A DNA stretch of 64,000 nt from Erwinia billingiae Eb661 (GCF_000196615.1 NC_014306.1:2480001-2544000), one strand, 5' to 3'; shown: positions 44,941 to 53,036, counted from the stretch's first letter. The notes: generated by a model from the letters alone, not told the origin. Numbers and translations are program-made.

Positions 44941-45984
44941 ATGAAGCAGAAAGAGATAGTTGCCAGCGTGGTCAGTGCCGCGCATGACGTCAGCAACCAG
45001 TCGCGCACCATTGAGTGTGCGGATGACCAGGTGCTGGTACAGGTTGAACGTGGCGGGATTTGTGGCTCGGACATTCACTATTTCCAGCATGGTCGTGCGG
45101 GGATGTCAGTGCTGAAAGAGCCAATGACGCTGGGCCACGAATTTGTCGGTCGCATTGCGGACGCACCGGCAGACAGCGGGCTGAAGGTCGGTCAGCGCGT
45201 GGCGGTAAACCCTTCCCAACCCTGTAACGCCTGTGAATTCTGCCTGTCGGGTAAGCAGAACCTGTGCCGCACCATGAAATTTATGGGCAGCGCACAGTTC
45301 TTCCCACACGTTCAGGGCGGCTTTGCCAGCTTTGTCGCGGTCAGCCCGGCGCAATGTGTACCCTATTCCGATAAGGCCGATGCAAAGGTGATCGCCTTTG
45401 CCGAACCGTTGGCCGTGGCAATTCATGCGGTACATCAGGCGGGTGACCTGGTCGGCAAAACAGTGCTGGTGACTGGTTCCGGACCGATTGGCTGTCTGGT
45501 GATTGCGGCGGCCTTTGCGGCAGGCGCTTCAGAGATTATCGCCACCGATATGAGCGATCGTTGCCGTGCGCTGGCGTTGGAAATGGGCGCCTCGAAAGCG
45601 GCCGATCCCACCGATGGCGAGGTCACCGGTAAATGGCAGGAAAACAGCGGCTATTTTGACGTCTGCTTTGAGGCGTCTGGCGCGCCGGCGGCCATTGCCT
45701 CCACCGTAGGCTTTACCCGTCCAAAAGGTCGGATTGTTCAGCTCGGCATGGGTGCCGCGACGGTTGACTTCCCGCTGGGGTTGATGCTGGTGAAAGAGAT
45801 TGAGCTGGTCGGTTCATTCCGCTTTATCAATGAGTTCGACATTGCCGTGCGCTGGCTGGAGAGTGGTCGAATTAATCCTCTGCCGCTGCTTTCAGCGGTG
45901 TTCCCGCAGCAGGACGTGGTGAAAGCGCTGGAGATGGCCAGCGATAAAAGCCAGGCCGCCAAAGTCCAGCTGACCTTTAGTTAA
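44941..45984 (+). CDS. idnD: L-idonate 5-dehydrogenase (zinc-dependent medium-chain)
   Basis: 347 residues; oxidises L-idonate to 5-ketogluconate with NAD(P)+. It lines up with E. coli IdnD by eye: VERGGICGSDIHYFQHG with catalytic-zinc Cys, GHEFVGRI, the structural-zinc Cys set in PCNACEFCLSGKQNLC, MGSAQFFPHVQGGFASFVAV, AFAEPLAVAIHAVHQAG, GSGPIGCLVIAAAF and SFRFINEFDIAVRWLESG. It is the last gene of the operon; the first terminator-like copy of the island-flanking repeat follows 7 bp after its stop. Confidence 0.92.
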   Translation: MKQKEIVASVVSAAHDVSNQSRTIECADDQVLVQVERGGICGSDIHYFQHGRAGMSVLKEPMTLGHEFVGRIADAPADSGLKVGQRVAVNPSQPCNACEFCLSGKQNLCRTMKFMGSAQFFPHVQGGFASFVAVSPAQCVPYSDKADAKVIAFAEPLAVAIHAVHQAGDLVGKTVLVTGSGPIGCLVIAAAFAAGASEIIATDMSDRCRALALEMGASKAADPTDGEVTGKWQENSGYFDVCFEASGAPAAIASTVGFTRPKGRIVQLGMGAATVDFPLGLMLVKEIELVGSFRFINEFDIAVRWLESGRINPLPLLSAVFPQQDVVKALEMASDKSQAAKVQLTFS

Positions 45985-45990
45985 TGCTGA

Positions 45991-46015
45991 CTGCCCGGGA
46001 TCGCCATCCCGGGCA
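45991..46015. repeat. Flanking direct repeat/hairpin, left copy
   Basis: TGCCCGGGAT-CGCC-ATCCCGGGCA forms a perfect stem. It matches 49810-49834 at 24 of 25 positions. Unlike the right copy it is followed by CTCTCTG, not by a U-tract, although it sits directly behind idnD. The AT-rich lanthipeptide island lies between the two copies. Confidence 0.85.
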
Positions 46016-46084
46016 CTCTCTGCAGGCATGAAATACGCGTTCTCACAGAATTCTAACTATGTTTGAAATTCTCGATATATCATT

Positions 46085-48883
46085 TTATTTTAAAAGTAAA
46101 ATATTTGGCATGTCGCAGTGATTATTTTTAAGCATGAAATTAGCATAAACTGCACCAATAGCACCGGTCATTAAGGACTTCTCTTCGCTAAGGTTATTCA
46201 AGTCCAGGTCAACAGGGAACCGAGACGAGAAATCTTCTCGTTGTATTATAGTATTTCCATAAATCCCATGACATAAGGATTTAGCACTATTAACACCTCG
46301 GGTGTCGGCAGTTTTAAAATAATGACTAATATCAGATTCTAAAATATCCATAATTTCACCTGAAATATTCAGGCCTTCTGCTCTTATTGCCTGGCGGGAC
46401 ATGTATATTCCTGGGGCCCCATTACACCAAGCATTGAAGTCAGTATCATTATCATGAAACTCAACCCCTTTCCAACCCGATTTTATTTTGAAGCATTTTT
46501 CATAATTAAGAGACTTAAGAATTAACGTGTTTATGTCCTTGCGATTCAACATGTTATTTGCAAGTACAAGCGAATAAGCAATGCCTGAATTACCATGCGA
46601 GAAACCCGTCCATTTCTTCCCCCATGTAATGCATTCATCATCAATTTTTTTTGAACTACTTAATATTTGCCCTGCTAAATATGATATAATGGAAAGCAAT
46701 TTGTTATTAGGGAATTTAGAATATACTCTACAACATAATATTAGGATCCCAGAAGCACCACTAATAACATCAAACTTTTTATTCCTATTAAACAATGAAA
46801 TGACATTTTCTAATCTTTTCATAAAGCGTTCAACGTGTTCCGTGCCAAAGTTTTTTACAAACAGATAGTCAATGTATAAAAGCCCTCCATTGGACTCGAA
46901 GATACCATAAGTATCGCCTTCCCTTTGCGCATCCGCTTTCTCATAAAGATTGAATAAAGCATTTTCTTTCAAAAGCGTTGGGGATTCTATAAAATCACAC
47001 AACTGAATTATCATTGGGCCAGCAAGGCCGTCATAAAGATCATCATTCCTTTTAAGGATCGTTGTTGCGCCAAAGTAGTCTTTTTTAACACCCAGCCATA
47101 CATCATTGCCGTTATGTTTGACTGCACTCCCCTTAAGGAAGTTGATGTATTCCTGATTATCGTTACTATTTGTATTCAGAGGCTTTACTGATGGTAGCAG
47201 TGACCATAAGGACATATTCAAAAGATGCCGCTGATACAACATTGCATGAGTGGAGGCTTCATTATTAAGATGTTTTTCATTAAGTTCTTTGAAGGTATAT
47301 AGTTTTTTGAAAAATTCCGAATTTTCATCAAGTTCAATTTTCGTTTTGTCCCCAAGGAAAAACTCGCCATTAAGTATGTCATAATAGAAAATTGGAATTA
47401 TATTTTGATAAATAGACTGAAACTCATATTTAATTATCTCTATGGGCTTTGTTTTATCATACACTGCACATGCTATAAAGAGCGATCTAAGTTTAGGGAA
47501 AAGCGTGTATCTGGGATGACTTGAAAAATTAATCACATCACCGTAGTATTTGCTCGATCTCAAAAGGAGACGTCCAGGTAACTCTTTTTTATTGATTAGA
47601 ATGCTTATAATTTTTATGTTTTTACTAAAAGCATTCATCATGCACTCAAATCCTTTGGCAACGGATTTTCTTAACTCACAATTTGATATGTCAGACCGAT
47701 ATCTTACAGGCCTGTTATGGAAGTTGGGGATCTTAACAGTTTGCTTGCCCTTGATGATTTCATTATCTTCATCAATGTACAAAACCTGTTTTTCAACCTC
47801 ACCATTGAGATCTCTTTCACCGATGCCGCAAGTGAAGCGATCAACTGTACTTCCAGAAAGGCCTGGAAGAATGCAGGTAGTAAGGACTGAATTTGAGAAA
47901 TCACTGGTCTTTATTACGCCAGAAAAAATACACTCTAAATCTACAAAGAAGGGAATATCATTTGAACATATAATGTTTTCGAAATGAAAGTCACCTGCAT
48001 TAAGCATATGGAATAGCCCTACGGCTGCACCAATGTTTTCATAAAAACGTGAAATTTCTTCAGATGACAAACTGTCTTTAAAGGTTATCTTTTCATGCCA
48101 ACTATGTGTAACCCTATCAATGCATTTAGGAATGCCAATTTTCAAATATCCTAAATCATGCTTTAATAAATCCAAAAGCTCACAAACAATGAGTTCATTT
48201 TTTGCAGTCCGTGGTTTATAAATAATCTCAAGTGAGTTAGTAAACACTATCTTTGAGACGCATTGGCCAAAAGAATGGTAATCACCCATTGAAATGTCGA
48301 TTTTTGATACTCTGTAATCTGCCATATCAAAATTTCTGGCAACGATTTCTTTATCAGAAGCAAGGTTATGCAAAACATCGGTAAAAGAATACATCATATG
48401 CCCAGCATAAGATGTGACTTTATCAAGCAGTGAAGGATAGGTAGTAAATAACTTATCCCAGCTATCCATCTTATTTTTAGTTGATGCGTTCATTTTAGAG
48501 ATGAAAAGGCACAACTGCCGAATATCCTCAGGCAATTTAATTTTAATCTGATTATAAAAATCATTTTCTAACGCATCTAAATTATGGCAAACATCCCTAA
48601 ATTGATAAAGAAAAGATTTTACCTCATCGGCTATTGCGTTTGTTAAAGTATCTTTAAAAACACACAAGAAATCATTAGCATTATTTAGAGAAAGATCATA
48701 ATGATAAAATCGATCGCGAATTCTTTCTCTATTGGCTTTAACAAATAAAGTCTCAGGGTGAATAGTCTCTTCGCATTCAAATACCCCCCCTACTACCTCA
48801 CTATAAATATCTTTGGCTTCAGGATATTTTTTGAGGATGGCTTCTAATGTTTTCGTATATGCATTCATATTTTCAGGCGCCAT
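46085..48883 (-). CDS. lanM: Class II lanthipeptide synthetase LanM
   Basis: A 932-residue bifunctional enzyme that phosphorylates and dehydrates Ser/Thr in a precursor peptide, then closes thioether rings. The N-terminal two thirds are the dehydratase (DUF4135): YKPRTAKNE at 222-230, AGDFHFENII at 296-305, VDLECIF at 314-320 and RPVRYRSD at 391-398. Residues about 570-932 are the LanC-like cyclase with all zinc ligands: GFSHGNSG (760-767), WCNGAPG with Cys820 and CHGIYGN with Cys871-His872. Length is normal for LanM. There is no C-terminal peptidase. It starts at ATG 48883, or in-frame ATG 48868, behind the precursor-gene hairpin. Codon use is strongly AT-rich compared with both neighbours, which indicates horizontal acquisition. 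Confidence 0.95.
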   Translation of the reverse strand: MAPENMNAYTKTLEAILKKYPEAKDIYSEVVGGVFECEETIHPETLFVKANRERIRDRFYHYDLSLNNANDFLCVFKDTLTNAIADEVKSFLYQFRDVCHNLDALENDFYNQIKIKLPEDIRQLCLFISKMNASTKNKMDSWDKLFTTYPSLLDKVTSYAGHMMYSFTDVLHNLASDKEIVARNFDMADYRVSKIDISMGDYHSFGQCVSKIVFTNSLEIIYKPRTAKNELIVCELLDLLKHDLGYLKIGIPKCIDRVTHSWHEKITFKDSLSSEEISRFYENIGAAVGLFHMLNAGDFHFENIICSNDIPFFVDLECIFSGVIKTSDFSNSVLTTCILPGLSGSTVDRFTCGIGERDLNGEVEKQVLYIDEDNEIIKGKQTVKIPNFHNRPVRYRSDISNCELRKSVAKGFECMMNAFSKNIKIISILINKKELPGRLLLRSSKYYGDVINFSSHPRYTLFPKLRSLFIACAVYDKTKPIEIIKYEFQSIYQNIIPIFYYDILNGEFFLGDKTKIELDENSEFFKKLYTFKELNEKHLNNEASTHAMLYQRHLLNMSLWSLLPSVKPLNTNSNDNQEYINFLKGSAVKHNGNDVWLGVKKDYFGATTILKRNDDLYDGLAGPMIIQLCDFIESPTLLKENALFNLYEKADAQREGDTYGIFESNGGLLYIDYLFVKNFGTEHVERFMKRLENVISLFNRNKKFDVISGASGILILCCRVYSKFPNNKLLSIISYLAGQILSSSKKIDDECITWGKKWTGFSHGNSGIAYSLVLANNMLNRKDINTLILKSLNYEKCFKIKSGWKGVEFHDNDTDFNAWCNGAPGIYMSRQAIRAEGLNISGEIMDILESDISHYFKTADTRGVNSAKSLCHGIYGNTIIQREDFSSRFPVDLDLNNLSEEKSLMTGAIGAVYANFMLKNNHCDMPNILLLK

Positions 48884-48885
48884 TT

Positions 48886-48919
48886 TATAAAAATGGGGTT
48901 GGATTAATCAACCCCATTT
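48886..48919 (-). terminator. Hairpin between precursor gene and lanM (attenuator-type terminator)
   Basis: On the minus strand AAATGGGGTTG and CAACCCCATTT pair perfectly around a 7-nt loop and run into TTATA. It lies 11 bp after the precursor stop and directly before the lanM start, as in many lantibiotic operons, where it keeps enzyme expression below precursor expression. Confidence 0.8.
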
Positions 48920-48930
48920 AATTTCAACAA

Positions 48931-49089
48931 TTAATAAAGCGTTGAAGTAATGATGCTACAACAACCCAGTTCGGTACACATGAAGTTTTCCTGATGATGC
49001 TTGACTGACTCTAATGAGTCTTCTACATTACCGAATTCTTCAAGATTGCACTCTAAAATCTCATTGGTCTCTGCGTTAATTTGTTCCAT
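48931..49089 (-). CDS. lanA: Class II lanthipeptide precursor peptide (LanA)
   Basis: A 52-residue ORF. GGAG stands 6 bases before ATG 49089. The N-terminal 35 residues are an acidic leader (MEQINAETNEILECNLEEFG, NVEDSLESVK). The C-terminal end is a Cys/Ser/Thr-rich core, FMCTELGCCSIITSTLY, with Cys38, 43 and 44, Thr39, Ser45, Thr48, Ser49 and Thr50. No GG or GA processing site is visible, and no LanT peptidase is nearby. Its position directly in front of lanM, the intervening attenuator hairpin and the leader/core polarity make the precursor role convincing. Most Ser/Thr acceptors lie after the Cys cluster, which would favour rings closed from an N-terminal Cys to a C-terminal dehydro-residue, as in cinnamycin ring 1-18. 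Core boundary and ring pattern are inferred. Confidence 0.85.
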   Translation of the reverse strand: MEQINAETNEILECNLEEFGNVEDSLESVKHHQENFMCTELGCCSIITSTLY

Positions 49090-49182
49090 AATAATCTCCA
49101 GTAGTGGTTGGTTTTTAAAAAACGTGGTTATTTAAAGGCTTCTATTAACCTCATCATGTAAAAAATGAAAGTAATACCTCCT

Positions 49183-49407
49183 TTATTTTGCATTCAGCTT
49201 TTCAGTAAGTTTTTTCTCGATAACCGCATATACATCATCGAAGTTTTTTTCTAAAAGTTCAGACAACCGTTGATCATTCTCATTAACCTTCGGCGCTAAC
49301 CGGCTGATGATGGTGCACGTTTGAGCCGTTATGAAATAGATAGGGTTCATATTGCTATCCTCTAATTTTATCAATTTGGACTGATGATTAATCAGTAGCG
49401 AACTCAT
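49183..49407 (-). CDS. Small hypothetical protein at the head of the lanthipeptide operon
   Basis: 74 residues from ATG 49407 (83 from TTG 49434, which has no ribosome site). It is a soluble, charged protein with a hydrophobic middle (MNPIYFITAQTCTIISRLAP) and a helical, acidic/lysine-rich end (RLSELLEKNFDDVYAVIEKK). The single Cys is central and the C-terminus lacks Ser, Thr and Cys, so it is not a second precursor. The family was not recognised. The same direction and the 93-bp distance to lanA suggest one transcript; immunity, chaperone or regulator roles are all open. Confidence 0.6.
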   Translation of the reverse strand: MSSLLINHQSKLIKLEDSNMNPIYFITAQTCTIISRLAPKVNENDQRLSELLEKNFDDVYAVIEKKLTEKLNAK

Positions 49408-49499
49408 TTCTTGTAGAGAATTTAATGTACTCAAATGAAAAAATCCATGGCAAAATCCATTAATGAGAAATTTATGATATTTAAAATCCGAATGATTTT

Positions 49500-49528
49500 T
49501 TTATGAGAGTTTCATGAAAATTTCATGA
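49500..49528. promoter_or_regulatory. Helically phased direct repeats upstream of the lanthipeptide operon
   Basis: Three related copies, TTTATGAG (49500), TTTCATGA (49510) and TTTCATGA (49521), are spaced 10 and 11 bp apart. This is the pattern bound by OmpR/PhoP-type response regulators. They lie about 95-120 bp before ATG 49407. A TATCAT -10-like hexamer on the minus strand lies between them and the gene. Confidence 0.5.
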
Positions 49529-49553
49529 GAACAATGTACCTAAATCAATAAGT

Positions 49554-49677
49554 TATCTTCTCCCGCCCTAACCACATCCCTGAGGTGTTTCTTTCGGTCG
49601 CCGACTTGGAGATAACTCATTTTGATTTAACGGGTGATGATCTGGCTTATTTCATCCATTATTTTGGTAAAAGATAA
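49554..49677 (+). pseudogene. Short coding remnant at the right end of the lanthipeptide island
   Basis: The frame ending at TAA 49675-49677 reads IFSRPNHIPEVFLSVADLEI and THFDLTGDDLAYFIHYFGKR without a start codon. It looks like the end of a lost gene. Apart from this and the phased repeats, 49435-49809 contains no recognisable feature. Confidence 0.35.
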
Positions 49678-49809
49678 TTACTCAGATTACGATCGGGCAG
49701 GATAAAGGGGGGAGATTAGCCAGTCAGCTATATACGGCGATTCACTCGGAGGATTTGGATGTCGAGAAAAATGGAAGTTAAAGGCTAATTGCCCATAGAT
49801 TATTGATAT

Positions 49810-49840
49810 CTGCCCGGGATCGCCATCCAGGGCATTTTTA
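49810..49840. terminator. Flanking direct repeat, right copy, with terminator U-tract
   Basis: It has the same 25-base hairpin sequence as 45991-46015 with one change, followed by TTTTTA. This is the complete Rho-independent terminator that would be expected behind idnD, now 3.8 kb away on the far side of the lanthipeptide island. Confidence 0.75.
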
Positions 49841-49859
49841 TATATGTTGCCTTATTTTT

Positions 49860-50843
49860 TTAGCGGCAATCCACCACCAGTCTGCCGCGCACCTTTCCGT
49901 CCAGCAGCTCAACGGCTCTCTCCGCCACCTCGTCCAGCCTACAAACACCGGCAAGACCGGGCAGTTGTTCTGGTGACAGTAAAGACGCCAGCCTTTGCCA
50001 GACGGCTGCGCGACGCTCAGCCGGATAGCGTACGCTGTCGACGCCTTTCAACGTCACGGCACGCAGGATAAAAGGCGCGACGCTGGCAGGCAGATCCATC
50101 CCCTGAGCCATGCCGCAGGCGGCAACCGCGCCGCCGTAATTCAGGCTGGCACAAACGTTACTCAGCGTATGGCTGCCAACGGTGTCCACCGCCGCGTTCC
50201 AGCGGGATTTTTGCAGCGGCTTGCCGGGCGCGTTCAGCTCATCGCGGTTGATGACCGCAGAGGCCCCCAGCGATTTCAGCAGCCAGTCATTTTCCTCAAC
50301 ACGCCCGGTCGAGGCTTCAACGGTGTAGCCCAGCGCCGCAAGCAGGCTGATGGCAAAACTGCCCACGCCACCCAACGCGCCGGTTACCAGCACCGGACCT
50401 TGCTCGGGAGTGATGCCACAGGCTTCCAGCGCCTCCACACACAGCATGGCAGTGAAACCTGCGGTGCCAATCGACATCGCCTGTTGCGTCGATAAAGAAG
50501 ATGGCAGCAGCACCAGATGCTGGCTGGCGACTTTTGCTTTCTGCGCCAGGCCACCCCAGCTGCTTTCGCCGACGCCCCAGCCGGTCAGCAGCACCTTATC
50601 GCCCGGTTTGAAATCCGCGCTGTCGCTTTCACTAACCGTGCCGGCAAGATCAATACCCGGCACCATCGGGAAGGATTTAAGGATTGGGCCGCGCCCGGTG
50701 ATGGCTAACGCGTCTTTGTAATTCAGCGAGGAGTATTCAACGTCAACCACCACGTCACCCGCCGGAAAAGCCGACAGCTCAAGGTTTTCGATGCGTGCCC
50801 GATGGCCTTCGTCATCTTTACGGACCATAAGTGCTTTAAACAT
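49860..50843 (-). CDS. acuI: Acrylyl-CoA reductase AcuI (YhdH family)
   Basis: 327 residues, a zinc-free medium-chain reductase that uses NADPH to reduce acrylyl-CoA to propionyl-CoA. MFKALMVRKDDEGHRARIEN, VEYSSLNYKDALAITGRGPI, FPMVPGIDLAGTVSESDS, VLLTGWGVGESSWGGLAQKA and TGALGGVGSFAISLLAALGY follow E. coli AcuI closely. The start has AAAGGAG at the correct distance. It is a single gene just outside the lanthipeptide island. Confidence 0.93.
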   Translation of the reverse strand: MFKALMVRKDDEGHRARIENLELSAFPAGDVVVDVEYSSLNYKDALAITGRGPILKSFPMVPGIDLAGTVSESDSADFKPGDKVLLTGWGVGESSWGGLAQKAKVASQHLVLLPSSLSTQQAMSIGTAGFTAMLCVEALEACGITPEQGPVLVTGALGGVGSFAISLLAALGYTVEASTGRVEENDWLLKSLGASAVINRDELNAPGKPLQKSRWNAAVDTVGSHTLSNVCASLNYGGAVAACGMAQGMDLPASVAPFILRAVTLKGVDSVRYPAERRAAVWQRLASLLSPEQLPGLAGVCRLDEVAERAVELLDGKVRGRLVVDCR

Positions 50844-51019
50844 ACTGACTCCTTTCAGACCGTGGGTCTGTTTTAATCAGAAAACACAGCAGGCCAGGCC
50901 TGCCAGAAAGTGATGAATAAACAAGACTGTTCTGCATTATCCGCTGCCAGTCACTGAATGCTACCCCGATCTGCTACAGTTGGGGCACCGGTTTTTTTTC
51001 TTCACTAAAGGGAAAGCAT

Positions 51020-51688
51020 ATGGAAACCTCAAAACAGGCGCTGATTATCGGTGCTTCACGCGGCATTGGGCTGGGTCTGGCCAACACCCTGGCGCAGCGC
51101 GGCTGGAAAGTGACGGCCACCACCCGAAATAACGCCCCCCTTTCCGATTCAGGCATTTACTGGCTGACCGCTGATATCAACGAGCCCACCCAACGGCAGA
51201 CGCTGAAGAATGCCATTGAAGAGCAAAGCTTTGACCTGATCTTCGTCAACGCCGGTGTATTTGGGCCGGATCATCAGGATATCGAACAGGCCAAAGATGA
51301 TGAGCTGGCCGCACTGTTCCTGACTAACGCCATCTCCCCGGTGCGCTGCGGCATGGAATTACAGCCGCTGCTCTCCTCAACCGGCGTACTGGCGTTGATG
51401 ACCTCTCAGTTAGCCAGCCTGAACGAAAATACCAGCGCGACCTACCCGCTCTATTCCGCCAGCAAGATGGCGCTGAATATGCTGTCCCGCACGTTAGCGG
51501 CCAAACTGAGCACCGGCCAGACGCTGTTAAATGTTCATCCGGGCTGGGTGCAAACGGATATGGGCGGTGAAAACGCTACCCTGACCGTTAATGAGAGCAC
51601 CAGCGGTATCGTCGAACAGCTTGAACTCTGGTCAGGCAAAGGCGGCCATCAATATATTGATTACGCCGGCAAGCAGCTTAGCTGGTAG
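51020..51688 (+). CDS. Short-chain dehydrogenase/reductase
   Basis: 222 residues. IIGASRGIGLGLANTLAQRG binds the cofactor; FVNAGVFGPDH is the NAG motif; YSASKMALNM carries the Tyr-x-x-x-Lys pair; HPGWVQTDMGGENA follows. It resembles the CsgA/C-factor group of SDRs. The substrate is unknown. It is divergent to acuI. Ribosome site AAAGGGAAAG. Confidence 0.87.
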   Translation: METSKQALIIGASRGIGLGLANTLAQRGWKVTATTRNNAPLSDSGIYWLTADINEPTQRQTLKNAIEEQSFDLIFVNAGVFGPDHQDIEQAKDDELAALFLTNAISPVRCGMELQPLLSSTGVLALMTSQLASLNENTSATYPLYSASKMALNMLSRTLAAKLSTGQTLLNVHPGWVQTDMGGENATLTVNESTSGIVEQLELWSGKGGHQYIDYAGKQLSW

Positions 51689-51738
51689 CCAATGATGTTT
51701 TCTGAGTAATCATTTTTCTTTCCATTCGTAATGTTATT

Positions 51739-51780
51739 GGTTTGTAATGCCGAAGTTTAATAACTTCGGCATTGCAAACC
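51739..51780. repeat. Large perfect-stem inverted repeat
   Basis: Arms of 18 bases (51739-51756 and 51763-51780) pair at 17 of 18 positions around TTAATA; the core is ATGCCGAAGT/ACTTCGGCAT. It lies 51 bp after the SDR stop and has no U-tract, so it may be a terminator, a processing site or a small mobile palindrome. Confidence 0.65.
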
Positions 51781-51937
51781 ATCACGTTTAATTTGAACTC
51801 CTGGATTTTTCCTGGGTCTTAATCTGGGTTAAGATACCGTTGCGTTTTTTATGACAAGGGCTGAGAAGCGGGTATCGGTTTAAAAACGCAATACTCTTTC
51901 GAGTAATGGAGATAGTCACTAAGGGATTTAGAAAAAA

Positions 51938-52123
51938 ATGAATAATGATTTCATAAAATGGTTTGTGGCCATAATAAGATTTTTAAGTCTGATTATCACC
52001 CCCCTGTTATTAACATTTTTTATCGCAACATTTATCGTCTATTACTTCTCTCTAATCAGCTTTGCCTATATTATTTTGGGTGCTTTCGTAATAATTATTC
52101 TGCTCGCTGCGTTGGCCGGTTAA
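51938..52123 (+). CDS. Small hydrophobic membrane protein
   Basis: A 61-residue ORF with two predicted membrane segments (WFVAIIRFLSLIITPLLLTF and FIVYYFSLISFAYIILGAF), a short polar N-terminus and an Ala/Gly end. The ribosome site is weak (AAGGGA, 12 bases upstream). The family was not recognised. Hydrophobicity and the lack of a competing frame support a real gene; AT-rich DNA can also produce such ORFs by chance. Confidence 0.5.
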   Translation: MNNDFIKWFVAIIRFLSLIITPLLLTFFIATFIVYYFSLISFAYIILGAFVIIILLAALAG

Positions 52124-52175
52124 CACCTGTCATAGTGGCGCTTCGCTCACGTTAATTCTATAAGGATAGTTTGTA

Positions 52176-53036
52176 ATGGAAACTTCTACACACACGCTTT
52201 CTGACGGCATTCTCCTGACGCTTCGCTCTCCTGCGAACACCCACAACCATCCAGTGATTATTCTGTGCCATGGCTTCTGCGGTATCCGGGATATTTTACT
52301 GCCTGATTTTGCAGAAGCATTTACCCGCGCCGGATTCGCGACCATTACCTTCGACTATCGCGGTTTCGGCGATAGCGATGGTGAACGCGGACGTCTGGTA
52401 CCCGCCATGCAGATTGACGATATTATTGCTGTTGTGAATTGGGCCAAAGCGCAGCCCTCGCTGGACGCACAGCGTATTGGCCTGTGGGGAACATCATTTG
52501 GTGGCTGTCATGTATTTGGCGCCGCAGCCAGAGAACCGGCCATAAAATGCATTGTCAGCCAGCTGGCCTTTGCGGATGGAGAAGAGATCGTTACAGGAAA
52601 AATGAATGACTCAGATAAAGAGGCGTTTCTGTTAACCCTGAATAAGATGGCTGAAAAGCAGAAGATTACCGGAAAAGAGATGTTTGTTAGCGTTAACCGC
52701 GTTTTGAGTGATGATGAGTCAAAAGCTTTCTTTGAAGAAAACAGGTCGCAGTATCCCAGGATGGATATCAAAATACCCTTTCTTACCGTACGAGAAACCC
52801 TGCTGTATAAACCTGCCCTGAATGCGGCACAGGTCACCTGCCCGACGCTGGTAGTTATCGCCGGCGAGGACCGGGTTAATCCACCTGAGCAGGGGCGCGC
52901 GTTGTTTGAAGCGGTCGGTGCTAAAGAAAAAAGGTTATATGAGCAAGCCGATGCCCGTCATTACGACATCTATACCGGCGAGCACTTTAAGCAGGTAATC
53001 GACGTTCAAACCTCATGTTTTAAAACCCACCTGTAA
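52176..53036 (+). CDS. Alpha/beta hydrolase
   Basis: 286 residues. The strand-turn motifs are VIILCHGFCGIRDILLPDFA (oxyanion region), ITFDYRGFGDSDGERGRLV, the nucleophile elbow GLWGTSFGGCHVFGAAA, and TLVVIAGEDRVNPPEQG with the acid. The catalytic His is in ADARHYDIYTGEHF. It resembles the DUF1749/YcjY-like hydrolase group with no signal peptide. The substrate is unknown. AAGGAT stands before the ATG. Confidence 0.88.
   Translation: METSTHTLSDGILLTLRSPANTHNHPVIILCHGFCGIRDILLPDFAEAFTRAGFATITFDYRGFGDSDGERGRLVPAMQIDDIIAVVNWAKAQPSLDAQRIGLWGTSFGGCHVFGAAAREPAIKCIVSQLAFADGEEIVTGKMNDSDKEAFLLTLNKMAEKQKITGKEMFVSVNRVLSDDESKAFFEENRSQYPRMDIKIPFLTVRETLLYKPALNAAQVTCPTLVVIAGEDRVNPPEQGRALFEAVGAKEKRLYEQADARHYDIYTGEHFKQVIDVQTSCFKTHL

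Noticed and set aside
49183..49434. Second lanthipeptide precursor
   Set aside because: The C-terminus (KKLTEKLNAK) lacks Ser, Thr and Cys for rings; the only Cys is central.
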